Positions 1 through 9,394 are shown, counted from the stretch's first letter. The stretch: DNA of 64,000 nucleotides from Phaeobacter sp. G2 (GCA_025163595.1 CP104100.1:3968001-4032000); one strand, 5' to 3'. Notes: generated from the sequence alone by a model not told the origin. Numbers and translations: made by a program.

Positions 1-448
1 CCCGCTGCTGTTCCCCACCTGAGAGCTGCGCCGGGAAATGGTCCACCCGTTCGCGCAGCCCAACCAGGGCGAGGGCCTCATCGGGGTCCATCGGGTCTGC
101 TGCAATTTCCGTCACCAGCTCGACGTTTTCACGCGCCGTCAGGCTGGGCATAAGATTATAGAACTGAAACACAAAACCCACATGATCGCGCCGATAGCGT
201 GTCAGCTGCGCATCCGACATATCGCTAAGGCAGTGATCGCGGAAATAGACCTCACCCTTGGTGCCGCGGTCCAGACCGCCAATGATGTTCAGCAGGGTCG
301 ATTTCCCTGACCCCGACGGCCCCAACAGAACCACGATGTCACCAGAGGGAATTTCCAGGTCAACACCGCGTAAAGCATGCACCGCCGAATGGCCGCTGCC
401 ATAAACCTTGGTCAATCCGCTTGTACGGAAGGCTGTTGAACTCTGCAT
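1..448 (-). CDS. ABC transporter ATP-binding protein, LolD/MacB type (partial)
   Basis: The reading frame starts at the ATG whose complement is 446-448 and runs off the left edge after 149 codons, so the C-terminal third is missing. Visible are Walker [10 protein letters not shown] at residues 43-51, the Q-loop in [20 protein letters not shown] around residue 95, and the ABC signature LSGGEQQR at 142-149, the last codons in the window. The [12 protein letters not shown] stretch is typical of ATPases that drive MacB/LolCDE-type permeases, which move lipoproteins or export substrates rather than import nutrients. The permease partner would lie to the left of the window. Family assignment is firm; the transported substrate is unknown. 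Confidence 0.9.
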   Translation of the reverse strand, partial: MQSSTAFRTSGLTKVYGSGHSAVHALRGVDLEIPSGDIVVLLGPSGSGKSTLLNIIGGLDRGTKGEVYFRDHCLSDMSDAQLTRYRRDHVGFVFQFYNLMPSLTARENVELVTEIAADPMDPDEALALVGLRERVDHFPAQLSGGEQQR

Positions 449-683
449 GGGTTTGCCTATTGCTTACGATTTTCCCATCATCGGCAATGTAGAGTGTAAC
501 GCCCTGCCCCCAACCCGCAACTGCCACAGGCTTTGAAAGGTGCGAAAACCCCAAAACAGTCCCAAGCGACGGCAGTTCTTATCCTACGGGCTCTGTAACG
601 GGTATGGTTAGCTGCAAAATTGTAATCTGACCGCAGGCACAGCCCGGCGCGCGGTCAAACAGGGCGCAGGCACAGGGCTGATG

Positions 684-1871
684 CTAACCGTTTAGAACAC
701 GCACTTCAGCGGTCCAACCCATGTCCTGTATTTGCTGCCGAATTTCGTCTTCGTAGTTCGGATTCATGATGATCACGGTACCAACGCCACGGGACTTTGC
801 CGTCTCTGGCGAAACGATCATGGTGCCGCTAATCGGCATGAAGCACCCCTGTTTGGCGACATTCAGGTCAATCACACAGTCAATGGGCGCGTCTTCGGCA
901 GTGTTGAACAAGAGTGAAAATGTAACCCCTTTTGAGGCCCCGCCCCAAAGCGCAACGGGCGCGATCGCCCTGCGGCCTTCAAAGTACGTGGTCCATTCCG
1001 CCATCATCTGACGTTTGTTTTCCAGGTAGTTCAGTCCCAATTGTCCCGAGAGTTCCGCAGGCTTTGCTTGAACTGGTGTTTCTGGCATCCGCGCCGAAAT
1101 CCACATGTATTGGCCATCATAGACCGGCTCTACGTCGCACTCCAAGCCCTGTTGAGCCAGGAGAAAACGGATGGAGTCTGGCGTGTAGATAGAACAATGC
1201 TCGTAGAAGAAATCCTGAAATGCAGTGTGCTCCAGGATCCAGTTCGCGTCTGGCGTTTCGATAAATAGTGTCCGCCCCGGCGCCAGAGCCGCCGCCAAGG
1301 CGGTTGCAAAGTTCTGGACGTCCGCCACATGTTCTATTGTGTGCCGGGAGCAAACCACATTGGCCTCGGCAGGAATCTGATCTGTGTTGTCAGGCGAGAA
1401 AAAGTTGCGATAGACCTTGGCCCCATCCGGCAACTTGTCTTCTCCGGTAAAGGAAGGATCAAACCCTGTCGCCGATTTCATCCGCCCACCAGCCCGTTGA
1501 TGAACCAGGCTCAGAAAGTCGCCTTCGCCGCATCCAATTTCAACATAGTGGATATCTGCATCCTCAGGCACGGAGGCAATGACGCGATCGGCCATCGCAT
1601 CCAGATGTGCCAAGTAATAGGCTGAGGAAGTGACGTCATTGTTGTAGGTTTCATCGTAGGAAATCTTGGCGGGATCAAAAGAGGCGTTCCACACAAAGCT
1701 GCAGTTGGCACAGCGGACCATAGTGATGGCACCTTGCGGAAATGCCAGCGCTTCGGCCGAGGTCTGGAGTGCCACATTTTGCAAAGACGGGATGTTAGGG
1801 CGCTCATCAAGCGTAAGGTTGCTCCCAGTGTTTGCACAAATAGGGCACGGACAGGCGCTAGCTGATATCAT
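684..1871 (-). CDS. SAM-dependent C-methyltransferase family protein (NDP-sugar type)
   Basis: A 395-residue class I methyltransferase. It has an N-terminal putative zinc site (C9-x2-C12 and C54-x2-C57), a SAM-binding motif I EIGCGEG at residues 111-117, and a C-terminal region with ALWGGASKG, the glycine-rich signature of the domain that ends NDP-hexose C-methyltransferases such as TylC3. It is transcribed away from the sugar-nucleotide operon that starts at 2033, with about 160 bp of shared promoter region between them. It belongs to the same family as the methyltransferase at 4397-5620, so the locus has two such enzymes. Whether it methylates a sugar or another carbon acid cannot be read from sequence. 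Confidence 0.8.
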   Translation of the reverse strand: MISASACPCPICANTGSNLTLDERPNIPSLQNVALQTSAEALAFPQGAITMVRCANCSFVWNASFDPAKISYDETYNNDVTSSAYYLAHLDAMADRVIASVPEDADIHYVEIGCGEGDFLSLVHQRAGGRMKSATGFDPSFTGEDKLPDGAKVYRNFFSPDNTDQIPAEANVVCSRHTIEHVADVQNFATALAAALAPGRTLFIETPDANWILEHTAFQDFFYEHCSIYTPDSIRFLLAQQGLECDVEPVYDGQYMWISARMPETPVQAKPAELSGQLGLNYLENKRQMMAEWTTYFEGRRAIAPVALWGGASKGVTFSLLFNTAEDAPIDCVIDLNVAKQGCFMPISGTMIVSPETAKSRGVGTVIIMNPNYEDEIRQQIQDMGWTAEVRVLNG

Positions 1872-2032
1872 TTTGCACTCTTGTTTTTCTGATCACAGCG
1901 CTGTTATGGATGCACAGTCGGTGAATTTACTACAAATATTTTCTTGGCTTGAAACCGTTCACTTGAGCAGATTTGCATCAGGTTTACGCGGTCCGGTGCC
2001 CTTACTTATGCGAAAAATGAGAAATGTAAAAT
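1872..2032. promoter_or_regulatory. Divergent promoter region of the sugar-nucleotide locus
   Basis: About 160 bp separate the divergent starts of the methyltransferase (minus) and the cytidylyltransferase (plus). The stretch is more AT-rich than the flanking genes (for example around 1925-1945). I could not pick a confident -35/-10 pair. Its promoter role is inferred from the layout only. Confidence 0.4.
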
Positions 2033-2806
2033 ATGACGAAAGCGGTAATTTTAGCCGGCGGGCTGGGCACGCGGATCAGCGAAGAATCCCACATGCGCCC
2101 CAAGCCGATGATCGAAATTGGTGGGCGACCTATTTTGTGGCATATCATGAAGATATATTCGCACTTTGGCGTCAATGATTTTGTGATTTGCTGCGGCTAT
2201 CGCGGTTATATGATTAAAGAGTATTTTGCGAATTATTTCCTGCACATGTCGGATGTTACCTTCGATATGTCAAACAATGAAATGCACGTGCATAATCAAC
2301 GCACAGAACCCTGGAAAGTCACCCTGGTTGATACTGGTGAGCACACCCAGACTGGCGGTCGCGTAAAGCGAATTCGCGAGCATTTGGATGACACCTTCTG
2401 CCTGACCTACGGCGATGGCTTGAGCAACATCGACATTGCCGATCTGATCGCCTTTCACAAACGTGAGGGACGCATTGCCACCATCTCAGCCGTTCAGCCA
2501 GAAGGGCGTTTTGGATCCCTGGAAATCGAAGGCACAAAGATCAACCGTTTTCTGGAAAAGCCCAAAGGCGATGGCCGCTGGGTCAGCGGTGGCTTTATGG
2601 TTTGCGAGCCAGAAATGTTGGATCACATTGACGGGGATGCCACCATCCTGGAACAAGAACCCCTGATGGGTCTGGCCCACGAAGGCCAACTCTCTGTCCG
2701 CAAGCACGACGGGTTCTGGGCTGCGATGGATACCCTGCGAGACCGCAATGCGCTCGAAGCCATGTGGACCGACCAGAAAAACCCGCCCTGGCGTGTCTGG
2801 GCGTAA
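2033..2806 (+). CDS. rfbF: Glucose-1-phosphate cytidylyltransferase
   Basis: This 257-residue nucleotidyltransferase makes CDP-glucose from CTP and glucose-1-phosphate, the entry step to CDP-activated 6-deoxysugars. The N-terminal signature is LAGGLGTR (residues 7-14), followed by RPKPMIEIGGRPILWHIMK (22-40), which holds the conserved lysine of sugar-phosphate nucleotidyltransferases. Length equals that usual for RfbF/DdhA. It is the first gene of a tight operon: its stop (2804-2806) lies two bases before the start of the CDP-glucose dehydratase. The gene pair identifies the nucleotide as CDP rather than dTDP. Confidence 0.95.
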   Translation: MTKAVILAGGLGTRISEESHMRPKPMIEIGGRPILWHIMKIYSHFGVNDFVICCGYRGYMIKEYFANYFLHMSDVTFDMSNNEMHVHNQRTEPWKVTLVDTGEHTQTGGRVKRIREHLDDTFCLTYGDGLSNIDIADLIAFHKREGRIATISAVQPEGRFGSLEIEGTKINRFLEKPKGDGRWVSGGFMVCEPEMLDHIDGDATILEQEPLMGLAHEGQLSVRKHDGFWAAMDTLRDRNALEAMWTDQKNPPWRVWA

Positions 2807-2808
2807 AC

Positions 2809-3855
2809 ATGTCTGATTTCTGGCAGGGCAAACGCGTTTTCCTAACCGGGCACACCGGCTTCAAAGGCAGCTGGATGGCGTTGTGGCTGTCCCAGATGGG
2901 GGCACAGGTCACGGGCTACGCCCTGCCCCCTGACACCGATCTGGCTTTGTTTGACCAATTCGACATTGCCGGCCGCACCCACAGTCAGTTTGGCGACATC
3001 AATTCATATGACGACCTGCGCGCGGCTGTGGAGGCCGCACAGCCTGACATCGTCTTTCACCTGGCTGCCCAGTCGTTGGTGCTGCGCGGCTACAGCGACA
3101 CGCTGACCACATGGCAAACAAATGTCATGGGCACCGCAAACCTGTTCGAAGCCCTGCGCGTTCTGCAGCGCCCGGCAACCGTTGTCGCGGTCACCACAGA
3201 CAAAGTGTATCGCAACAACGAAACAAAACATGCCTTCACCGAGGACGACCCGCTGGGCGGCATTGATCCATACAGCGCCTCCAAGGCTGGGTCTGAACTG
3301 GTCATTAACAGCTACAGGTCTGTCTTTTCACAAGAAAAACACCAGATCCGATTAGCATCAGCGCGCGCCGGCAACGTTATTGGCGGTGGGGATTGGTGTG
3401 AAAACCGCCTGGTCCCTGACATCGCCCGCGCATTGATTGCCAAGAAACCTTTGCTGACCCGCAATCCCCATGCCGTGCGCCCCTGGCAACATGTGCTAGA
3501 GCCCCTGGCAGGCTACATGCAGCTGGCGGAACTGTTGTATAGCGACCCACAGTTTGCCGATGCCTATAACTTTGGTCCAGACATCACAGACAACCGCACC
3601 GTTCAAGATGTCATCATCGAAGCGCTTAAATCCTGGCCGGGCAGCTACGCCCCCACAGATAACAGCGAGATGCCACATGAAGCCAATCTGCTGATGTTGA
3701 ACATCGACAAAGCCAAGCAGAAATTGGGCTGGGCGCCTCGATGGGATTTTGAAACTGCCGTCTCCAAGACGATGCAGTGGTATCGCCAAACCCACGAAGG
3801 TGCTGCCCCCGTTGACCTGTCTTTGGCCCAAATTGCAGAGTTCACCCGCGCATGA
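2809..3855 (+). CDS. rfbG: CDP-glucose 4,6-dehydratase
   Basis: A 348-residue extended short-chain dehydrogenase that converts CDP-glucose to CDP-4-dehydro-6-deoxyglucose with bound NAD. It shows the Rossmann motif GHTGFKG (residues 14-20), TTDKVY (129-134) and the catalytic YSASK (Tyr155, Lys159). I chose the ATG at 2809 because it follows the rfbF stop by two bases and gives the family-typical N-terminus MSDFWQGKRVFLTG; an upstream in-frame ATG at 2764 would overlap rfbF. The stop overlaps the next start (ATGA at 3852), so translation is probably coupled. Confidence 0.95.
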   Translation: MSDFWQGKRVFLTGHTGFKGSWMALWLSQMGAQVTGYALPPDTDLALFDQFDIAGRTHSQFGDINSYDDLRAAVEAAQPDIVFHLAAQSLVLRGYSDTLTTWQTNVMGTANLFEALRVLQRPATVVAVTTDKVYRNNETKHAFTEDDPLGGIDPYSASKAGSELVINSYRSVFSQEKHQIRLASARAGNVIGGGDWCENRLVPDIARALIAKKPLLTRNPHAVRPWQHVLEPLAGYMQLAELLYSDPQFADAYNFGPDITDNRTVQDVIIEALKSWPGSYAPTDNSEMPHEANLLMLNIDKAKQKLGWAPRWDFETAVSKTMQWYRQTHEGAAPVDLSLAQIAEFTRA

Positions 3856-4400
3856 AAATAACCCCTCTCTCGATCGCGGGCGCCTACCATATTGTGCCGG
3901 AAAAACGTGGGGACAACCGCGGCGCCTTTGCGCGGCTGTTTTGCTCAGACCACTTTGACGCGGCTGGGCTGAATACCCAATGGGTGCAGATGAATCTGTC
4001 CCGCAGCGCGCAACAAGGCACTCTGCGCGGCCTGCACTTTCAGCGCGCCCCTTTTAGCGAGATAAAGCTGGTGCGCGCGGTTACCGGCAAGGTCTATGAT
4101 GTGGTGGTTGACCTGCGTGCGGGGTCAGAAACCTATGGGGCCCATTGTGGCGTGACTTTAGACAGTGACCAGATGGACACTCTCTATATCCCGCAGGGCT
4201 GCGCCCACGGATTTCAAACGCTGACCGATAATGTGGAATTGCACTATATGCATTCGGCCCCCTATGCACCTGATCACGAAGGCGGTGTGCGTTTTGATGA
4301 TCCGACACTTGCCATTGCCTGGCCGCTACCCGTGACCGAAACATCGCCGCGCGATCGCGCGCTTCCTCTTCTTCCCGATATGAAGCCGTTAATCCTATGA
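3852..4400 (+). CDS. dTDP-4-dehydrorhamnose 3,5-epimerase family (NDP-sugar epimerase)
   Basis: A 182-residue cupin of the RmlC/RfbC family. TLRGLHFQ (residues 57-64) carries the conserved catalytic histidine (His62), VVVDLR (84-89) the conserved aspartate, and IPQGCAHGFQTL (113-124) the usual core strand. RmlC proper acts on dTDP-4-keto-6-deoxyglucose. Here the neighbours make a CDP sugar, so the likely substrate is CDP-4-keto-6-deoxyglucose, epimerised at C3 and/or C5. ATGA overlaps at both ends (3852 and 4397) tie it into the operon. Mono- versus di-epimerase activity cannot be told from sequence. Confidence 0.85.
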   Translation: MKITPLSIAGAYHIVPEKRGDNRGAFARLFCSDHFDAAGLNTQWVQMNLSRSAQQGTLRGLHFQRAPFSEIKLVRAVTGKVYDVVVDLRAGSETYGAHCGVTLDSDQMDTLYIPQGCAHGFQTLTDNVELHYMHSAPYAPDHEGGVRFDDPTLAIAWPLPVTETSPRDRALPLLPDMKPLIL

Positions 4401-5620
4401 AATGTCGCCATTGCCACACTGATTTGTCACTGAAATTCTTGGACCTGGGCTATGCCCCTCCCTCCAACGACTATCTGTCTGCCGATGACCTGAACAAGCC
4501 AGAGGTCAGCTATCCTTTGCGTGTCTTGACCTGCACCAAGTGCTGGCTGGTCCAGACCGAAGACTATGCCGCGCATGACGCCCTGTTTCGCGAGGACTAT
4601 GCCTATTTCTCCTCGACCTCCAAGGGCTGGCTGGCGCACGCAGAACGCTACTGCGCGCAGATGACCAAACGACTGGGGCTGAACGAGACGAGTTTTGTGG
4701 TCGAGCTGGCCTCAAACGATGGCTACTTGCTGAAAAACTTTGTGGCCAGTGGCATCCCCTGTCTGGGGGTAGAGCCGACCCGATCGACCGCAGAAGCGGC
4801 TGAGGCATTGGGGGTCCCGGTGCTGCAAGAGTTCTTTGGTGCGGATTTAGGACGTCAACTCGCAAAAACAGGCCCGAAGGCGGATCTGATCTTAGGCAAC
4901 AACGTCTATGCCCATGTCCCCGACATCAATGATTTCACCCGAGGTGTCGCTGAGCTGCTGGCCGAAGACGGCGTAGTTACCTTTGAATTCCCGCATCTTG
5001 GACAGCTGGTACAGCAAAACCAGTTCGACACCGTCTATCACGAGCATTTCTCCTATCTCGCCCTGCATCCTGTGATCAGCATTTTCAAAGCGGCCGGTCT
5101 GCGGGTCTTTGATGTGGAGGAGCTGTCAACGCATGGCGGCAGTCTGCGCGTCTTTGGCTGCCTGGACGGTGCGTCTCATGTCGCGACAGAGAATGTCACA
5201 AAGATCTTGGCTGCAGAAGTTGACGCAGGCCTTTTGAATGAAGACACCTATCGCGGTTTTCAAGACCGGGCTGAGAACGTCAAGAATGGCCTGTTGCGGT
5301 TTTTGCTGGACGCCAAAGCTGAAGGAAAAACAGTCGTCGGTTACGGGGCCGCAGCAAAGGGTAATACGCTGCTGAATTTCTGTGGTGTGGGGCCGGATTT
5401 GATCCCGTTCATCAGTGACGCTGCCCCCTCTAAGATCGGCAAATTCATGCCCGGAAGCCATATTCCGATCAAAGCTCCCGCCGCACTGACCGCAGCGCAG
5501 CCCGACTATATTCTAATTCTCCCCTGGAATATTGCGGATGAGGTTATGTCGCAAAACAAAGACTTGGCAAAAAATGGCAGCACCTTTGTGATTGCGGTGC
5601 CAGAGCTCAAGCTCACGTGA
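4397..5620 (+). CDS. NDP-hexose C-methyltransferase (TylC3-like)
   Basis: A 407-residue SAM-dependent methyltransferase with the layout of sugar C-methyltransferases: N-terminal zinc-binding cysteines (C3-x2-C6 and C46-x2-C49), a SAM-binding core ELASNDGYLL (103-112), the conserved YHEHFSYL segment, and the C-terminal GYGAAAKGNTLLNF motif. Family members such as TylC3 add a methyl branch at C3 of a 4-keto sugar. Its place between an epimerase and a reductase fits that role on a CDP-4-keto-6-deoxyhexose. The start overlaps the epimerase stop (ATGA), and its own stop overlaps the next GTG start at 5617. Confidence 0.88.
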   Translation: MKCRHCHTDLSLKFLDLGYAPPSNDYLSADDLNKPEVSYPLRVLTCTKCWLVQTEDYAAHDALFREDYAYFSSTSKGWLAHAERYCAQMTKRLGLNETSFVVELASNDGYLLKNFVASGIPCLGVEPTRSTAEAAEALGVPVLQEFFGADLGRQLAKTGPKADLILGNNVYAHVPDINDFTRGVAELLAEDGVVTFEFPHLGQLVQQNQFDTVYHEHFSYLALHPVISIFKAAGLRVFDVEELSTHGGSLRVFGCLDGASHVATENVTKILAAEVDAGLLNEDTYRGFQDRAENVKNGLLRFLLDAKAEGKTVVGYGAAAKGNTLLNFCGVGPDLIPFISDAAPSKIGKFMPGSHIPIKAPAALTAAQPDYILILPWNIADEVMSQNKDLAKNGSTFVIAVPELKLT

Positions 5621-6450
5621 CACCGCGCGTTCTCATAACCGGGGCGACAGGCTTTGTTGGTCGCCAGATCCTGGCGGCTTGTGTTGCCCGTGATGTGAAC
5701 TTGCGTTTGCTGGTCCGGCCGGGATGGCAGGAAAAACTGGGCGACCTTCCAGAGACTTGCGAAATTGTAGAAGTAGAGGATATTTTTGCCCAGAGCGCCG
5801 ATTGGTGGGCCGAAACCCTGACGGGGATCGACACCCTCATTCATTCCGCATGGTATACCGAGCCGGGAAAGTATCTGACCTCTCCCAAAAACACTGACTG
5901 CCTCATCGGTACGCTTCAAATGGCGCGCGGTGCCCTGCAGGCAGACCTGCGTCGGTTTGTGGGGGTTGGCACCTGTATCGAATACCAGTTGGGACCCGAA
6001 ATCCTCACACCCGAAACCGTCCTGGCGCCCAGCACCCCCTATGGTCAGGCCAAAGCCGCTGCATTTCATGCGCTGAGCGGGTTGTTTAGCGAAACCAAGA
6101 CTGAGTTCCTGTGGTGCCGGCTGTTCCAGCCCTATGGCGAAGGAGAGCATGAACAACGGTTGCACCCGTATTTGCACAGCCACTTGTCGGAAGGTAAACC
6201 CGTAACCCTGGGCTCGGGCCGAGAGGTGCGCGACTTTATTGACGTTAAAGTCGCCGGAGAAACCATTTCTGCAGCGGCGCTCGGGGCGGATGTCGGTGCA
6301 ATCAACATCTGCACAGGCATCCCAAAATCGGTCCGCGCGTTTGCAACAGAAATCGCCGAAATATATGGTCGGACTGACCTGTTAAAATTTGGAACACTAG
6401 AAAGCAACGCAAGCGACTGGGATTATATAGTCGGTCAACCATGGGCCTGA
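5617..6450 (+). CDS. NAD-dependent epimerase/dehydratase family, probable NDP-4-keto-sugar reductase
   Basis: A 277-residue extended SDR with a GTG start overlapping the preceding stop (GTGA, 5617-5620). Motifs are GATGFVG (9-15) and the catalytic Tyr142/Lys146 in PYGQAKAA. It lies last in a five-gene operon that makes a CDP-4-keto sugar, so reduction of the C4 keto group is the most economical role; 4-epimerisation is the alternative. About 140 bp without a gene follow before eda. No transferase or transporter lies beside it, so the final acceptor is not visible. Confidence 0.75.
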   Translation: MTPRVLITGATGFVGRQILAACVARDVNLRLLVRPGWQEKLGDLPETCEIVEVEDIFAQSADWWAETLTGIDTLIHSAWYTEPGKYLTSPKNTDCLIGTLQMARGALQADLRRFVGVGTCIEYQLGPEILTPETVLAPSTPYGQAKAAAFHALSGLFSETKTEFLWCRLFQPYGEGEHEQRLHPYLHSHLSEGKPVTLGSGREVRDFIDVKVAGETISAAALGADVGAINICTGIPKSVRAFATEIAEIYGRTDLLKFGTLESNASDWDYIVGQPWA

Positions 6451-6592
6451 TCAATCGCTGCTGCGGATTTTCCCCCCGGTCGGCTGATCCCCGGGGCGGG
6501 CCCGGCGCTTCGGGTCCAGCTAATACGATCGGCGCTATCGCGCCCATCCCGATACCTGTGGCTATTCCGGCCCGCATGCAAAAAGGTGATAC

Positions 6593-7246
6593 ATGATGAC
6601 ACATAATTCAGAAGCCGCGCAAAAGAAGACCCGTGAAGTCTGTGAACTGGCCCCCATCATGCCAGTTCTGGTGGTACGGGATGTCGCCAATGCCGCTGCC
6701 CTGGCCAAGGCCTTGATCACTGGTGGACTGCCCGCGCTGGAGGTCACATTGCGCACGCCAGCAGCGCTGGATGTGATTGCAGAAATGTCCAAAGTCCCCG
6801 GCGGTGTTGTTGGCGCAGGCACACTGGTCACCCCCCAGGATGTGCGACAGGCCAAAGCCGCCGGTGCCATGTTTGGTGTCTCCCCTGGCGCCACCGACAC
6901 CCTGATAGAGGCCTGCCTTGCAGAGGATCTGCCGCTGTTGCCCGGCGCCGCCACCGCAAGCGAAGCCATGCGCCTGCTTGAACGGGGGTTCACAACGCAG
7001 AAGTTTTTCCCAGCCGAGGCCTCTGGCGGCGCTCCCGCGCTCAAGGCGATTGGCGCGCCTTTGCCGCAGATCCATTTTTGCCCAACAGGCGGGATCAGCC
7101 TGTCGAACGCCCCTGACTATCTCAGTCTGTCCAATGTGCTCTGTGCAGGCGGCAGCTGGATCGCACCGGATGCTCTGGTCTCGGCCCAGGCCTGGGATGA
7201 GATTGAGGCATTGGCCCGCGAGGCAAAACAGCGCCTGACCGACTAG
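6593..7246 (+). CDS. eda: 2-dehydro-3-deoxy-6-phosphogluconate aldolase
   Basis: A 217-residue class I aldolase of the Entner-Doudoroff pathway, splitting KDPG into pyruvate and glyceraldehyde-3-phosphate. The active-site glutamate is Glu50 in LEVTLRT and the Schiff-base lysine is Lys137 in QKFFPAEASGG; GVSPGATD and FCPTGGIS line the barrel. AAAGGTG before ATGATG at 6593 serves as ribosome binding site; the second ATG (6596) is equally possible. Its usual partner edd is not in the window. It is preceded by a 140-bp gap and is probably transcribed on its own. Confidence 0.93.
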   Translation: MMTHNSEAAQKKTREVCELAPIMPVLVVRDVANAAALAKALITGGLPALEVTLRTPAALDVIAEMSKVPGGVVGAGTLVTPQDVRQAKAAGAMFGVSPGATDTLIEACLAEDLPLLPGAATASEAMRLLERGFTTQKFFPAEASGGAPALKAIGAPLPQIHFCPTGGISLSNAPDYLSLSNVLCAGGSWIAPDALVSAQAWDEIEALAREAKQRLTD

Positions 7247-7325
7247 GCAGGCGCAGGTTCAGCACCGGTGTTCGCAAGCGGAGCAGCGAGCAGCGGCGCC
7301 ACCGGCCCGACTGATCCCTCATAGT

Positions 7326-7802
7326 TTAGTCCCGGTGCGCCGGGGCCTGTTTTGAGGGGGCCAGATAGGGGCGGGTGACATCGCGCAGGCTGACCTCCAG
7401 TGTCTCTACTGCCAAACGGATGCTGCCATCCCCTGCCAGGGTCAGCCGCACATGGCCTGCGCCGTCCTCGCCGGGCTCAAAATGCACCGAGAGCAGCGAA
7501 AGAATGGTGTCTTTATCGCCGCGATCAATCCCCTGCGAGGCAACCCCCAGAACCCCGTCGATGACCAACAGGGACTGCACCCGCTCAAAAGGGCGGCCGC
7601 GTTTTTCAGCACTGGACAGATCCTCCCAGCGAAACCGATTAAGCAGCAGCGCAAAACGATGCTCCTTGGCGCGCCAGCTCATCTCGCTGATGGGGAAGAC
7701 CGCGTCCTGTATCAGCGTCGACACCACTTGCAGATCCTCGGCGCTCAGCGCCCCGAGGTTCAGCGGCGCCTCGCGCCCGTCGTGAAAGCTCGCGTCTGAC
7801 AT
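7326..7802 (-). CDS. DUF2948 family protein
   Basis: A 158-residue protein with the look of the alphaproteobacterial DUF2948 family: an N-terminal NLGALSAEDLQVVSTLIQDA and a central WRAKEHRFALLLNRFRWE. No catalytic motif, signal peptide or membrane segment is evident, so a cytosolic location is likely. It follows murA by three bases on the same strand, so the two are probably co-transcribed. Function is unknown; the constant association with murA and hisD in Rhodobacteraceae is recalled knowledge, not something this window proves. Confidence 0.8.
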   Translation of the reverse strand: MSDASFHDGREAPLNLGALSAEDLQVVSTLIQDAVFPISEMSWRAKEHRFALLLNRFRWEDLSSAEKRGRPFERVQSLLVIDGVLGVASQGIDRGDKDTILSLLSVHFEPGEDGAGHVRLTLAGDGSIRLAVETLEVSLRDVTRPYLAPSKQAPAHRD

Positions 7803-7805
7803 CGG

Positions 7806-9074
7806 TCAGCTCCCCTTGATACGTTCGATTTGAGCGCCAACCCCTGAGAATTTACGCACCACCTGCTCGTAGCCGCGATCCAGGTGATAGACACGATTAA
7901 CGATGGTTTCCCCCTCGGCGGCAAGACCGGCCAGGATCAACGAGACCGAGGCCCGCAGATCGGTGGCCATGACTGGCGCCCCCTTCAGGTGGTCAACTCC
8001 CGTCACCGTGGCGAGGCCGCCCTGTACATCGATCTTGGCCCCCATGCGGATCAGCTCGGGCGCATGCATAAAGCGATTCTCAAAGATTTTCTCTTCCAAC
8101 ACGCTGGTCCCCTCTGCGGTGCACATCAGGGCCATCATCTGCGCCTGCAAGTCGGTGGGGAAACCGGGAAAGGGTTCAGTGGTAACATTCACCGCTTTGA
8201 CACGGTCACCGCGGCGCTTGACCTTCAGGCCCGCCTTGGTCTCGGTGACATCAACACCGGCTTCGTTCAGTTTCTCAACAAAGGCACCAACCAGATCAAG
8301 ACGCCCGCCCAGCAGCTCGACCTCGCCGCCACAAATCGCAGGCGCCAGCATATAGGTGCCCAGCTCAATCCGGTCAGTGACCACCGGATGCGTCGCCCCA
8401 TGCAGGCGGTCCACGCCCTGGATGGTGATGTCCGGGCTACCGGCGCCTTCCACCTGGGCGCCCATCTTGTTCAGGCAGTCTGCCAGGTCAACGATTTCAG
8501 GTTCGCGCGCGGCGTTTTTGATCACCGTGGTTCCCTTGGCCAGGGTGGCCGCCATCATAATGTTTTCCGTAGCCCCCACAGAGGCAAAGCTAAGCTGTAT
8601 CACCGCGCCTTTTAGGCCACGTGGCGCCTTGGCATGCAGATAGCCGTCTTTCAGCTCAATTTCGGCACCCAGCGCTTCAAGCCCATGAATATGCAAATCC
8701 ATCGGACGCGCGCCAATCGCGCAGCCGCCCGGCAGGGACACCACCGCCTGCCCAAGACGGGCCAGCATCGGCCCCAACACCAGGTTAGAGGCCCGCATCT
8801 TGCGAACGATCTCGTAGTCAGCGACATGGTTGTCGATTGTATGGCTCGAGAGCGCCTGAACCTGCCCCTCCTGCAAGCTGGAGACTTCGGCCCCCAAGGA
8901 TTGCAACAACTCGGTCATTGTTGCGATATCGCTGAGCCGTGGCGCATTGGTTAGTGTCAGCGGCTCCTCGCTGAGCAGGGTCGCGGGCATCAGCGCAAGG
9001 CAGGCATTTTTTGCCCCGGCGATTGGAATCTGGCCGCTCAGGGGGCCGTTACCTTTTACCAAAATCGAATCCAT
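7806..9074 (-). CDS. murA: UDP-N-acetylglucosamine 1-carboxyvinyltransferase
   Basis: The first committed enzyme of peptidoglycan synthesis: it transfers enolpyruvate from phosphoenolpyruvate to UDP-GlcNAc. At 422 residues it has the usual length. The Lys22-Asn23 pair of AKNA and the reactive cysteine Cys118 in [11 protein letters not shown] are present. Cys at this site predicts fosfomycin sensitivity, unlike Asp-type MurA. A small basic protein gene lies six bases upstream and DUF2948 three bases downstream, all on the minus strand, suggesting one operon read from about 9236. Confidence 0.96.
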   Translation of the reverse strand: MDSILVKGNGPLSGQIPIAGAKNACLALMPATLLSEEPLTLTNAPRLSDIATMTELLQSLGAEVSSLQEGQVQALSSHTIDNHVADYEIVRKMRASNLVLGPMLARLGQAVVSLPGGCAIGARPMDLHIHGLEALGAEIELKDGYLHAKAPRGLKGAVIQLSFASVGATENIMMAATLAKGTTVIKNAAREPEIVDLADCLNKMGAQVEGAGSPDITIQGVDRLHGATHPVVTDRIELGTYMLAPAICGGEVELLGGRLDLVGAFVEKLNEAGVDVTETKAGLKVKRRGDRVKAVNVTTEPFPGFPTDLQAQMMALMCTAEGTSVLEEKIFENRFMHAPELIRMGAKIDVQGGLATVTGVDHLKGAPVMATDLRASVSLILAGLAAEGETIVNRVYHLDRGYEQVVRKFSGVGAQIERIKGS

Positions 9075-9080
9075 CTGCCT

Positions 9081-9236
9081 CTACCTTTCCGACTCTTCGG
9101 TCGTTGTGTTCTGTTTCACTGCACGCGCCTTGGCCTGCGCCTTACGACGCGCCATATTGGCCTTTAACGAGGCTTTGAGCCGGTCCTCACGCTGGGAGGT
9201 CGCTTGACTCGATTTCTGCGGTTTTTTCTCTACCAT
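9081..9236 (-). CDS. Small basic protein of unknown function
   Basis: A 51-residue, strongly charged protein beginning MVEKKPQKSSQ, rich in Lys, Arg and Ala, with ASLKANMARRKAQAKARA in the middle that may form a basic helix. I chose the ATG at 9236 because AGAAGG stands upstream at normal distance; the open frame extends further upstream only through the tRNA gene. It lies six bases before murA and is probably the first gene of that operon. I do not recognise a family beyond short basic proteins found next to murA in related bacteria. Function is unknown. Confidence 0.6.
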   Translation of the reverse strand: MVEKKPQKSSQATSQREDRLKASLKANMARRKAQAKARAVKQNTTTEESER

Positions 9237-9319
9237 GAACCTTCTGTAACTTAGTGGGAAAAAACCGTCCAGAAGCTCTTGCGCCCTCCTGCGTTTATCC
9301 CTAAAAGCCCCCTCACGGC

Positions 9320-9394
<75 letters not shown>

